A stretch of 64,000 nucleotides of DNA from Moniliophthora roreri. Its lineage: Eukaryota; Basidiomycota; Agaricomycetes; Agaricales; Marasmiaceae. Both the position numbers and the translations under genes were made by a program. The DNA lies in contig LATX02000188.1 of NCBI GenBank assembly GCA_001466705.2, positions 186,001-250,000 of the forward strand, read 5' to 3'. This document shows positions 20,719-30,221 of the stretch, one piece after another (position 1 is the stretch's first letter; the number at the start of each line of letters is the position of its first letter). The notes under the pieces are model-generated. The model searched no databases. It saw only the letters and a program-made list of their open reading frames with translations, and was not told the origin of the DNA.

Positions 20719-20763
20719 TAGTACAAGGATACTACTAAATCTTTAGTGAGGATCCAATCCCCC
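20719..20763 (-). repeat. Right TIR of KDZ-type element
   Basis: Reverse complement begins GGGGGATTGGATCCTCACT and matches the left TIR at 8069. Gypsy gag resumes directly after it. Confidence 0.8.
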
Positions 20764-21294
20764 AAAATTTAATTGTTGTCAAAAAGGCCTGGCAACCTGT
20801 GGATACGATGGGAGACTCCTAGTTGAAGATCAATAAACTACAAATGAAGGATAGAGCAGATGAATTTGTACATGAGTTTAGGCTCCTAGCTATGGAGACT
20901 AGATATGATGACCAGGCTTTAATTAAGATCTTTTGAGAAGGGCCACTATTATCACTAGTGAAAAAGATCATGGACAGGCCAGAAGGAAAACCAGATACTA
21001 TTGAAGGATAGTATAAAGTGGTAATCCATTACAATAACCAATACAAGATGATGGAAGCAGCAGCCAAGAAATAGAAACAGAAGAGGGGAAAGAGCCAACT
21101 AAATTGAAGATCATGTAGAAAGAGAAGCAGGAAATTTCCATCAGGAGAATCTTGTCTGATTCAGACAAGAAGGATTATATGTCACAAGGAAGGTGTTTTA
21201 GATGTGCTCAAACTGGACATATCTCACAAGACTGCCCAACAAAGAAAGGACAGATAAAGAATGAACCAAAGAAATTGTCAGCAAAGGAAACCTT
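20764..21294 (+). pseudogene. gypsy gag, 3' part, with zinc knuckle
   Basis: Continues the gag broken at 8068: DRADEFVHEFRLLA and KKIMDRPEGKP match the gag core at 981-775. A CCHC knuckle, CFRCAQTGHISQDC (Cx2Cx4Hx4C), lies near 21190-21235. Several stops (TGA, TAG) break the frame. At about 21295 the sequence switches strand into an inverted pol block. Confidence 0.8.
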
Positions 21295-22019
21295 TCATAG
21301 TTCTGTATCATCTGGTATGTAAACCCAATCTTTGAAGAATAAGAGACCATCCTCCATCTTCCAATCTTGTAGTGAAGGCTTTATTGGTGGGACTCTGTTC
21401 TGCAGAAGATTTTCCATAGTTATATTTTTGAAGTCATCATTCAATAACACTTTTTCTAATGTTTGTTTCAGTTCTGTGTGGATTGCATTGACAAACAACT
21501 TATCAGGTAACATAACAATATCTTCATTGTCTGTGTCTTCCTCTGAAACTAGATCCAGCCATCATGATAGTGCATCTGATTGTACCATCCTTGACCCTGA
21601 CACATGTACTAGGTTGAGATTGAATTCTGATAGGAACAAGCTCCATCATGCTTGTTGTCTGTTTAACTTCTGTGCAGTTCAGAAGTAGGTTAGGTTCTTG
21701 TGATCTGATAGAACTATAACTAGGTGTGGTCCCTCTAGAAGGTAGTGTTTCCACATTTCCAGGGCTTTGATAATTGCAAATAGTTCTTGATCATAGATCT
21801 TGTAATTTCGTTCAGTGGCATCAAAAGCATGCAAAATGTAACCACATGGGTGATACCCCCCACCTGATCCTAACTGTTGTAAGACTGCTCCTGATGCCTA
21901 TTTTGACACATCTGCTTCTATGATAAAGGGTTTGAGATCTCCCTATCTGGCATTTTGAAAATTGGCTCCACTAAGAATTTTGCTTTTAGTAATTTGAAGG
22001 CTCTGTTACATAGTGGTGT

Positions 22020-24860
22020 CTATTGAAAGGTTGCTCCCTTCCTGGTCAGGTTGTTGATATGCATAACTTTCAACTTTTATTTCACACACAAATAGAGAGT
22101 ATTTTGCACTTTTATGGTTGAAAATGAAGTATATAAGAGAATTGAGGACTAGTGTGAGCTCTGAGCAGCTGGTCAAAGCAAGTAGTAGAGATGGATACAA
22201 AATATTAGCAGAGTAATGGTTGATGGTAGGCCATACAGGGGTATCTGACCACTGCTAGTATGAAAATAAACAGTGAATCTGAACACAGAGGAGCATTCTG
22301 AAACCTGTAGGGAACCCTACCACATCCTACCTCTCTATTGAAAGCATACCAAAGGGAATATTTTCACTTTTAATAATATTTTCAATCTACACCCAACTTG
22401 AAAGAAGAATAAAAGACTTCGATGATACATCAATGAGAATATTACTGAGAAACAAATATGAAACAGAGAATGACAAATTATTAGGGGGAGGATACTCAAG
22501 ATACCAATATCAAATTGGATGAATGAAAGAGATAATCAGCTACCAGAAAAGGTGCCTGTATCACAGAAAAGTGGAAGACAAAGCTGTATGACAAAAAGAT
22601 AGCATGGCTGAGCTTATGCATACACTTTAAACATAGAAATGGAAGCATATTACATGTCCATAGAGCAGATGATAGTAGATGGAGAAGGAAGGAACTGTAT
22701 GGAGTGGCATGAAAGCATAATATTTGCAAACAGAGTTGGAAGGAGAGCCATTTGACAGAGAAAATTGCAAACAATTAGTGTCAGGAGACTGCACAATTGT
22801 CATAGAAAAAAAGAATAAAAGAGTTTATAGCTACAAAGCCTGACTACAATCAGACACTGTGACAGAGAAATTACCAAACACAGCTCAGTTTATATAATAT
22901 TTAGCACCTGACTCAGTTTTATTTGTATGTGTGACAGATATATTAGATTATTTATGTTGTAGGGTATATAAAGGGACATGTTTTGTAGGTGGAAAGCAGG
23001 AGAGATACTGCCCACCAATTACCAGAGTGTATGAGATTGTTGTTCAGATAGAAGAGCTACTGGCAATCAGTATTTTTCAACCACTTCAGGCCTTAGCTTA
23101 TTTAGTTGTGCAAGAGGCACAGGCTAGTTGAGACCTGAGATTGTATTCCAAACCAGAGATATAAATAAAAGCTAGAAAGAGCTTAGTTTTTAATGCAAGA
23201 GGCATGTTTTCTGATAAGAGGAACATTGTATCAGTCTACTAAGAGAATAGCTGACATACATCAGTATAGTCTGGTGTTTTGACATGAATCAGAGAGGGTT
23301 TCAGGCTAGCAGTGTCTAGAAGATTTGTCCTCTTGAGAATTGTTGCAGAACATAGCTAAGAGGGCTATATTCAGGTACAAGAGGTACTTTTGTTCTCACT
23401 TAGAAGAAGTTTAATCTTTGGGCAGTTTCTGGTTGAACTCCATACCAGTTTGGCTTTCAAAGTAAATAATAAACCACATACTCAAGAAAATATTTACAAA
23501 AACAAATACTAAATCTCAATCTGAGAAGTTGTTTTGAAGGCATTCATCTCTGAACTACTGAGTGACATGCTGAGAATTATTCTTGATGTTGTGGTAATAG
23601 TGAACCATGCCAAACCAACTCACAAAACAAAAACTGAGAATCAAGAACTTATATATACCTTTTTTGGGGTATTTTGGCACTACAGGCCTTGTGTTTTCAT
23701 AGTAGAGGCATAGGTTCTTTGAGCATCTTCATTGTGCAGTAGTCTTGCAATTGCTATGTAGCATTCTATGAATTTTTGGTAGAAATTTGCAAATCCTAAG
23801 AATGATTGCACACTTCTAACTGTTTTCAGAGGTTCCCATTCTTGAATCCCTCCTAATTTTACTGGGTCCATCCCAATATATCTGNAACCATGCAGAGTGG
23901 CATGGAAGTATAATATTTTCAAATGGAGTCAGAAGGAGAGCTGTTTGATAGAGAAAATTGCAAATGATTAGTGTCATAAGACTGCACAATCATTATAGAA
24001 AAAGAATAAAAGAGTTTATAGCTACGAAGCCTGACTACAATCAGACACTGTGACAGAGAAATTACCAAACACAGCTCAGTTTATACAATATTTAGCACTC
24101 AACTCAGTTTTATTTGTATGTGTGACAAGGTATATTAGATTATTTATGTTGTAGAGTATATAAAGGGATGTGTTTTGTAGGTGGAAGGCAGGAGAGATAC
24201 TGCCCACCAATTACCAGAGTGTATGACATTGTTGTTCAGGTAGAAGAGCTACTGGCAATCAGTATTTTTCAACCACTTTGGGCTCTAGCTTATTTAGTTG
24301 TGCAAGAGGCACAGGCTAGTTGAGACCTGAGATTGTATTCCAAACCAGAGATATAAATAAAAGCTAGAAAGAGCTTAGTTTTTAATGCAAGAGGCATGTT
24401 TTCTGATAAGAGGAACATTGTATCAGTCTACTAAGAGAATAGCTGACATACATCAGTATAGTCTGGTGTTTTGACATGAATCAGAGAGGGTTTCAGGCTA
24501 GCAGTGTCTAGAAGATTTGTCCTCTTGAGAATTGTTGCAGAACATAGCTAAGAGGGCTATATTCAGGTACAAGAGGTACTTTTGTTCTCACTTAGAAGAA
24601 GTTTAATCTTTGGGCAGTTTCTGGTTGAACTCCATACCAGTTTGGCTTTCAAAGTAAATAATAAACCACATACTCAAGAAAATATTTACAAAAACAAATA
24701 CTAAATCTCAATCTGAGAAGTTGTTTTGAAGGCATTCATCTCTGAACTACTGAGTGACATGCTGAGAATTATTCTTGATGTTGTGGTAATAGTGAACCAT
24801 GCCAAACCAACTCACAAAACAAAAACTGAGAATCAAGAACTTATATATACCTTTTTTGGG
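22020..24860. mobile_element. Insertion inside inverted pol, partly duplicated around N23885
   Basis: Non-coding AT-rich sequence between RNase H and the RT connection. It contains a TATATAAAGGG box (about 22965 and 24155) and a TGTGACAGAG start-like motif, so it may be LTR or TRIM-like, but I could not define ends. The stretch 22694-23884 recurs at 23886-25076. Confidence 0.45.
23885..23885. other. Single N at a tandem duplication (22694-23884 = 23886-25076)
   Basis: The two copies are offset by 1,192 bp and almost identical over the last kilobase, but about 15% different, by transitions, in the first 125 bases. The first copy ends exactly at the N in the middle of pol. A sequence join between overlapping ends is the likely cause. 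Confidence 0.7.
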
Positions 24861-26479
24861 GTATTTTGGCACTACAGGCCTTGTGTTTTCATAGTAGAGG
24901 CATAGGTTCTTTGAGCATCTTCATTGTGCAGTAGTCTTGCAATTGCTATGTAGCATTCTATGAATTTTTGGTAGAAATTTGCAAATCCTAAGAATGATTG
25001 CACACTTCTAACTGTTTTCAGAGGTTCCCATTCTTGAATCCCTCCTAATTTTACTGGGTCCATCCCAATATATCTGGGTTTGATTACTAATCCCAGGAAC
25101 AGTACCTCTGTGACTTCGAATTTGCATTTCTCCAGTTACAAGAATAGATCATATTCCCAAAGCTGTTCCATTACCTGTCTGATTCTCTCTTGATGTGTTT
25201 TGCAATTGTCTGAGAAGATCAAAATGTCATCCATATAGACAACACACCACCCTTTGTTGATGAATTCCTCTAGTACATCATTCATGAATGCCTGAAATGT
25301 CACTGAGGAGTTGCTTAGTCTGAAAAACATTACTGTGGGTTCAAATAGTCCTTGGCTTGTCTTGAATGTGGCTTTCCATTGGTCTCTGTCCTTTATTCTG
25401 ATGTTGTTGTACCCATTTCATAGGTCTAACTTGGTAAAGATTGACACCCCTTTCAGTTTATGGATAAGTTCTGTGACCAAGGGTAGTGGATATTGGTTTT
25501 TAATTGTGCTGTGATTCAACCTTTGATAGTCTTGGCAAGGTCACAATGTTCCTATTTCCTTCTTTGCTATAAAAAATGGTGGTGATGCCATTAGGGACAT
25601 TGAAGGTCAGATGTATTCTTTCTGCAATTTTCATCTAAAAATTTGACCTGTTCTATCTGTTCTTTCAGTGATAATGGGTAGATTTTACAGTCCATCAGTT
25701 TGAAATCAGGCTTTAGGTCTATTGCATGGTCATACAGTCTGAAGGGTGGAAATCTCTCCACCTTCTTCTTCTTGAACCAATCTGTGAAGTCTGACAGAAA
25801 AGGTGGGATAAGCTCTTCTAGTGGTTTTACTTTTGTTTTGTTAGCCTGTGCCAATGTTTGTGATGCAGATAACTTAGCATTGATTCTTGCTTCATTGGTA
25901 TCCCTTCCTCCTTTGATGAAGCTCCTGATTAACACCTCGTCATCCAGTTTATCTAATATTCCAGAGAATTGTTTTACCAAGATCTTTCATCTGGGTCTGA
26001 ACATTACCCAGTCAATGTCTGAGTCGTGATCTTGTAACCAGGGTAATCCTAATATGACTTGTTCTGGTTCTAACTCTGAAATGAGAAGGGCCTCTTTCAT
26101 CTTCTTTTGTTCTATTTCAAACTCTAGAGTGATTGAATGTGTAATCCAATCTGTTTTTGTTTCTTGTGCCATCTACATTGAATACTTTGATTGGCTTTTC
26201 TAGTTTGGTCCATGGTTTCTTAGTGTGGTGTGCTATGTATTCACTGATAAAACATCCTCCTGCTTCTGAATCTATCAGGGCTTTTTCTTTGACAATTTCT
26301 GTTCTGAGTTTGTATGTAAGAGGAATATGCATAGAATTCTGTTCCAACTTAGCTAGTACAACATTCAAAATTGTAATCAATAGTAAATAGAGTGTTGGCC
26401 TCTTCCACCCTCTTAGAAACCCTCTGTTCTTATAAGATCCAAAATCTTATTTTGCTCTGCTTCTCCTTGTTTCTGTATG

Positions 26480-27784
26480 AGTGCTCTGATTTTCACAAGG
26501 AATATTGTGAAAACAATACATGAGGCATTACCATATGGACATCCAGAACAATACAACACACTGGACAAAGTACAACATGATTATTGGTGGCCAGGAATGA
26601 ACAAATTTATCAAACACTTCATTGATGGCTGTACAGCATGTCAACAAATGAAGATCAACACACACCCAACACAAGTACCTTTGCAACCAATAGGAGGGAC
26701 AAAAGGCACTTTACCATTTCAAGTATGTTCAATGGACCTCATAACTAACCTACCCCAAGTCAATGGCTATGATTCAATCATTGTCGTGGTAGACCATGCA
26801 GCTACAAAAGGGGTGATTTTTACTCCATGCAGAAAGAACATGGGCACAAAAGAAGCAGCAGAGCTTCTTCTAGCCCACATGTACAAGCAATTTGGATTGC
26901 CAAACAAACTGATCTCCAATAGAGATCCAAGATTCACAGTGGAGGTGTTTCAAGAAATAGAGAGATTACTTGGAATAAAACAATTGCTAAGTACTGCTTA
27001 TCACCCACAAATGGATGAAGAGACTGAAAGAGTCAACTAGGAAATTAAAATCTTCTTGTGATTCTTCTGCACAAAAGAACAGTTGAAATGGAAGGACCTA
27101 TTACATTTTGGAGAATTTGCATGTAATAGTTGGACCTATTCAACCACAAAACAAACTCCATTTTACCTAATAATAGGTTATTACCCCAGGCCACTCCCAA
27201 TAGTCTTCAAAAAGACAAACATACCCTCAGTGGAACAAAGAGTGGCAGAACTGAAAAGACTATGAGAGGAGACATCAGCATTATTAGACATAGCAGGAAG
27301 GAAAATGAGAGAGAGGAATGGAAGAGGTTTCGACAAGTTTGAAAAGAGACAAAAGGTCTGGCTAGAAGGGAAGAACCTATTGCTAGGGTACCCCTCTCCA
27401 AAACTATCCCCAAAGAGAGAAGGACCCTTTGAGATAGAAGAAGTTATGAGGCTAGTGACATACAAGCTAAAGCTTCTGTTTCAATGGTGAATACACTCCA
27501 TTTTCCATGCTGGTCTCTTGTTGCTATACAAACAGAATGAAACACATGGTCCCAACTTCTTGGAACCTCCACCCAACATTGTAGAAGGAAAGGAAGAATT
27601 TGAAATAGAAGCTATTGTAGGCCATAGACCCAAAAGACAACCAAAAGAATACCTCATGTCCTGGAAAGGATACAACTCTTCCTATAACCAATGGCTGAAA
27701 CATGAAGACTTTATACATGCAATGGATATATATCTGGCATACAAAGTAGCCCATCACTTACCCCAACCACCACTCTTACAATAG
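26480..27784 (+). pseudogene. gypsy integrase with chromodomain
   Basis: Starts at RNIVKTIHEALPYGHP, the usual beginning of integrase after RNase H. The zinc-binding end has TACQQMK (about 26630). The catalytic core keeps Asp in SMDLITNLP (about 26735), Asp in SNRDPRF (about 26925) and Glu in DEETERVN (about 27030). A TAG follows at 27038-27040, and more TGA codons occur at about 27060 and 27265. The tail (27305-27640) leads to a chromodomain, YLMSWKGYNSSYNQW at about 27650-27695, ending at 27784. A chromodomain places the element among chromoviruses, which target integration through histone marks. Confidence 0.85.
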
Positions 27785-27885
27785 CCAATGCAACTCAAAC
27801 TTCTCCTCTTCCTTTGACGAGTGACCTCTGGGACAGTGTGTGGTTGTCCCTTCTGCTCAACTGAGCACCAAATACCCAGAAGACA

Positions 27886-29560
27886 TTGTATACTAAGGAC
27901 TCTTCATCCCTTCCCCTTACAAACTCCTTTATATCATCAATTCCAGACAGTATGACAACTGACTACTTGACGCTAGTCAGAGAAGCCAACATGTACAGGC
28001 TCTTATTGGTAGTTATATATTCCTTCAGAACCAACATAGAACCCTCAATGAAGCAATTCAGGCAGCAGATGTATGAGTGAATACTCTGGCAAGAGAGGCA
28101 ATGGATAAGAGCAACCAGATCTGCTTAGAAGGTCCAATAATAGTACCATCACCTCCTATAGACCTTGTTAGGACTATGCAAGAAGGAAGAAGGACAAGGA
28201 TGAGTATGGCTGAACAACAAGGAGAGTGCTGTATGAGGATCACCATACAAGATGGTTAAGTTCACTGAAGCTTTTGGCAACAGCACTACTGAACTACAGA
28301 GCTCAGCCAAGATGAAGGGTCTTTGCATGAGCAAGGCTGAGAGAGAGAGAGAGAGAGAGAAAATAGAGTAGAGCATAGAACAACATTAATTTTCCACTTG
28401 GGATATACTGGTAAAGTACAATGGCTTATATACTACTGGAGAGGGTACAACAAGGAGAACATATGTAGTTCATGGGGACAATGACTAAGGTGTCACTACA
28501 AGAAAAACATATGGTAAGATGTACAATGCAGAAATTAATGAAACATGTAAGAGATGATAGAAGGAGCATGTAGGTAGTCCTCATACAAGGCCTTGTACAG
28601 GTTACAGCTGAGTTAAGTTGTATGAGCATAACAGACCTTGAAAGCCTGTTGCTTCATGAATTAGTTTCCCACTACAGGTGCCCTCTGGAAGCCCATTTTA
28701 AGAGACAAGGACCTCAATCCTAATGACCCACAGTTCACCATCATGTATGAGTGCCATCAATGAAGAATCCAAAGAGCTGTTGAGATTTCCCTTGCCCAGT
28801 ACTTACTCAAGAGAAGAAAGCCCACCCCTTTTGTCTCCAAGACCTTCACAGACTAGGGCATGAATGTCTCTAGAGAGGATGAAAAATAAACAAGAAACCC
28901 CTCTCTCTCTCCCACACCTTCCACACTCTCACTTGTATATCCCAATCTTATTCCTGTATCAGACAAAAGTCACAGAAGCCCCTCTTCCACCATATCTAAT
29001 GCATTCAAATGAGCTGCCCTCTTCTCAAATACCTCCACTCCCAGTACACCACTGTGGATGCTACAAGGCAACTTCAGAAGAACAAACACTTTCAGAACAA
29101 TGTCAACCCCACCATCACCTACACCTCCCTCATCCCCCAAATCTGTCAACATCAAGGCCAGATTCTCCCCTCTCCTCACAGAACCCAACCTGGTCATCAA
29201 GCCCACTCCCACCCTACCAGAAAGACACAGTGTGAATGCACAAAGAGGTGTTGGTATGGGACATAGAGGATAGCAAGGAAGAGGAGCAGGAAGAGCCACA
29301 AGGAGACAGATTGAGGCTTTCTACACAGCAGCCACTGGAGAGGATGAAAGAGGCATACAAGCACTTGAATGCCCTGTGTGCAGAATGGGAAACCACTGCA
29401 CTGTCAACTGTAGAAGTTACAGCTGTCATGTCTGCAGAGTATCTGTGCCTGGACATCTCCCTCAAGACTGTGGTCAATGACAAAGGTCTCACAGAACTTC
29501 AGGACCAAACTATCCCCACAGCTCTTCACCTCCTGACTATGATCTATGATATGTAGATTA
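27886..29560 (+). pseudogene. Post-integrase ORF of gypsy element B, two zinc knuckles
   Basis: Region between integrase and polypurine tract with broken frames. The first part (27886-28080) holds TTDYLTLVREANMYRLLL. A Pro/Ser-rich stretch follows (28864-29235). The end (about 29340-29460) encodes CPVCRMGNHCTVNC (Cx2Cx4Hx4C) and CHVCRVSVPGHLPQDC (Cx2Cx6Hx4C). The same order is kept in the other element at 3537-4610. A retrotransposon ORF downstream of integrase with knuckles resembling a second nucleocapsid is not part of the standard gypsy plan; its role is unknown. Confidence 0.55.
28339..28360. repeat. (GA)n microsatellite
   Basis: About eleven GA units within the post-integrase region. 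Confidence 0.9.
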
Positions 29561-29732
29561 TGATACCAAACTCTACAGAGATAGAGAGCAGTGATAGTGA
29601 TGCAGAAGAATCAGATGGACAGCCTATGTTTGTATATGTTGGACCACAGACTGACCCAAATGTACATATTATTCTCTTACATGCTAATGGCCAAGTCTTG
29701 AGCATGGAATCTTGAGTCTAAGTAAAGGGTAA

Positions 29733-30155
29733 TGTTACAGTTTTATCTTTTCTTTACTCTTATTCAACACTGATTACCTTATGCTTCTCATTGACACCTG
29801 AATACTTACATCATTCCAGTTCTCTTTCCTAGTATCTCTTGTGCTTTTCTTTTCTTCCAAGTTCTACAACTTTCTATGCTTACTCATTCTTTTTCTTGAC
29901 ACTTACAAACACAAATTCTTTAAGCTTCTATTACTTTCTATCTGTATAAATATGCAGTTACAACAGATGTATATAAGTAGCATAGAACAGGTCTTAGCTC
30001 TTCAGCTTGACCTAGTTATACAAAATCTTCTTACTCAAGCAACAAACCCTCTGAACCTTAGCAAAAGCTGAGCAAACTTAAACTTGTACCTTGACTTGAC
30101 ATTACTAAGCTTAGTAGTGTTGAGTAGTTTGTGTTGCTGAGCAAGTGATGTAACA
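29733..30155 (+). repeat. 3' LTR of gypsy element B (423 bp)
   Basis: TGTTACAG start preceded by AGTAAAGGGTAA (polypurine tract); ends GTGATGTAACA. It has the same length as the 5' LTR at 6704. By eye all of about 23 differences are transitions, including TG/CA exchanges (for example GATGC versus GACAC). Confidence 0.9.
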
Positions 30156-30221
30156 TTTCCAGCTTTTTCACTGTTTTGAAGCACCTTTCCAGCATACCAT
30201 GTAGAACATTTTTCATTCTCC

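Larger units (their letters stand above)
8069..20763 (+). mobile_element. 12.7-kb TIR transposon of KDZ type with cargo
   Basis: Terminal inverted repeats of about 44 bp begin GGGGGATTG at each end and include the shared core TTTAGTAGTATCCTTGTACT. The left copy is at 8069-8113 and the right copy ends at 20763. Inside the TIRs are 76-bp tandem arrays in mirror orientation. The interior carries a CxC-KDZ transposase, two accessory genes, a striatin relic and a MITE. The insertion splits gypsy gag: the codons before 8069 and after 20764 fit together as one gag stretch. I could not find a clean target duplication. Confidence 0.8.
21295..26476 (-). pseudogene. Inverted gypsy protease-RT-RNase H block
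   Basis: Read from 26476 downward. Protease is at 26380-25987, with active site ALIDSEAGG, so the usual Gly after Asp-Ser is Glu, a single G-to-A change. Reverse transcriptase with YMDD (CVVYMDDILIF) lies at 25330-25136. The RT connection ([12 protein letters not shown]) lies at 25063-24872 and again at 23884-23680. RNase H is at about 22010-21524 (YKIYDQELFAI, LSDHKNLTYF-like), and the linker ending VYIPDDTEL is at 21295. That linker normally runs straight into the integrase start, which lies at 26490 on the plus strand. The block is therefore flipped in place. A non-pol insertion (22020-24860) splits RT from RNase H. Confidence 0.85.
6704..30155 (+). mobile_element. Ty3/gypsy chromovirus, full insertion with nested and inverted segments
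   Basis: Bounded by two 423-bp LTRs that differ by about 23 transitions and, by eye, no transversion. Order on the plus strand: 5' LTR, primer site, gag part 1, a 12.7-kb DNA transposon, gag part 2 with a zinc knuckle, an inverted protease-RT-RNase H block, integrase with chromodomain, a post-integrase ORF with two zinc knuckles, polypurine tract, 3' LTR. The outer 5 bases are TTCTC on the left and TTTCC on the right, compatible with a target duplication altered by two transitions but not proof. Every coding part is broken. Confidence 0.85.

Noticed and set aside
8069..20763. A TET/JBP dioxygenase inside the KDZ element, as known in other mushroom KDZ elements
   Set aside because: I looked for an HxD...H arrangement in the accessory genes and found none convincing.
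8069..20763. Starship-like giant element with a tyrosine recombinase
   Set aside because: No recombinase at either edge; the ends are TIRs and the only mobility gene is KDZ.
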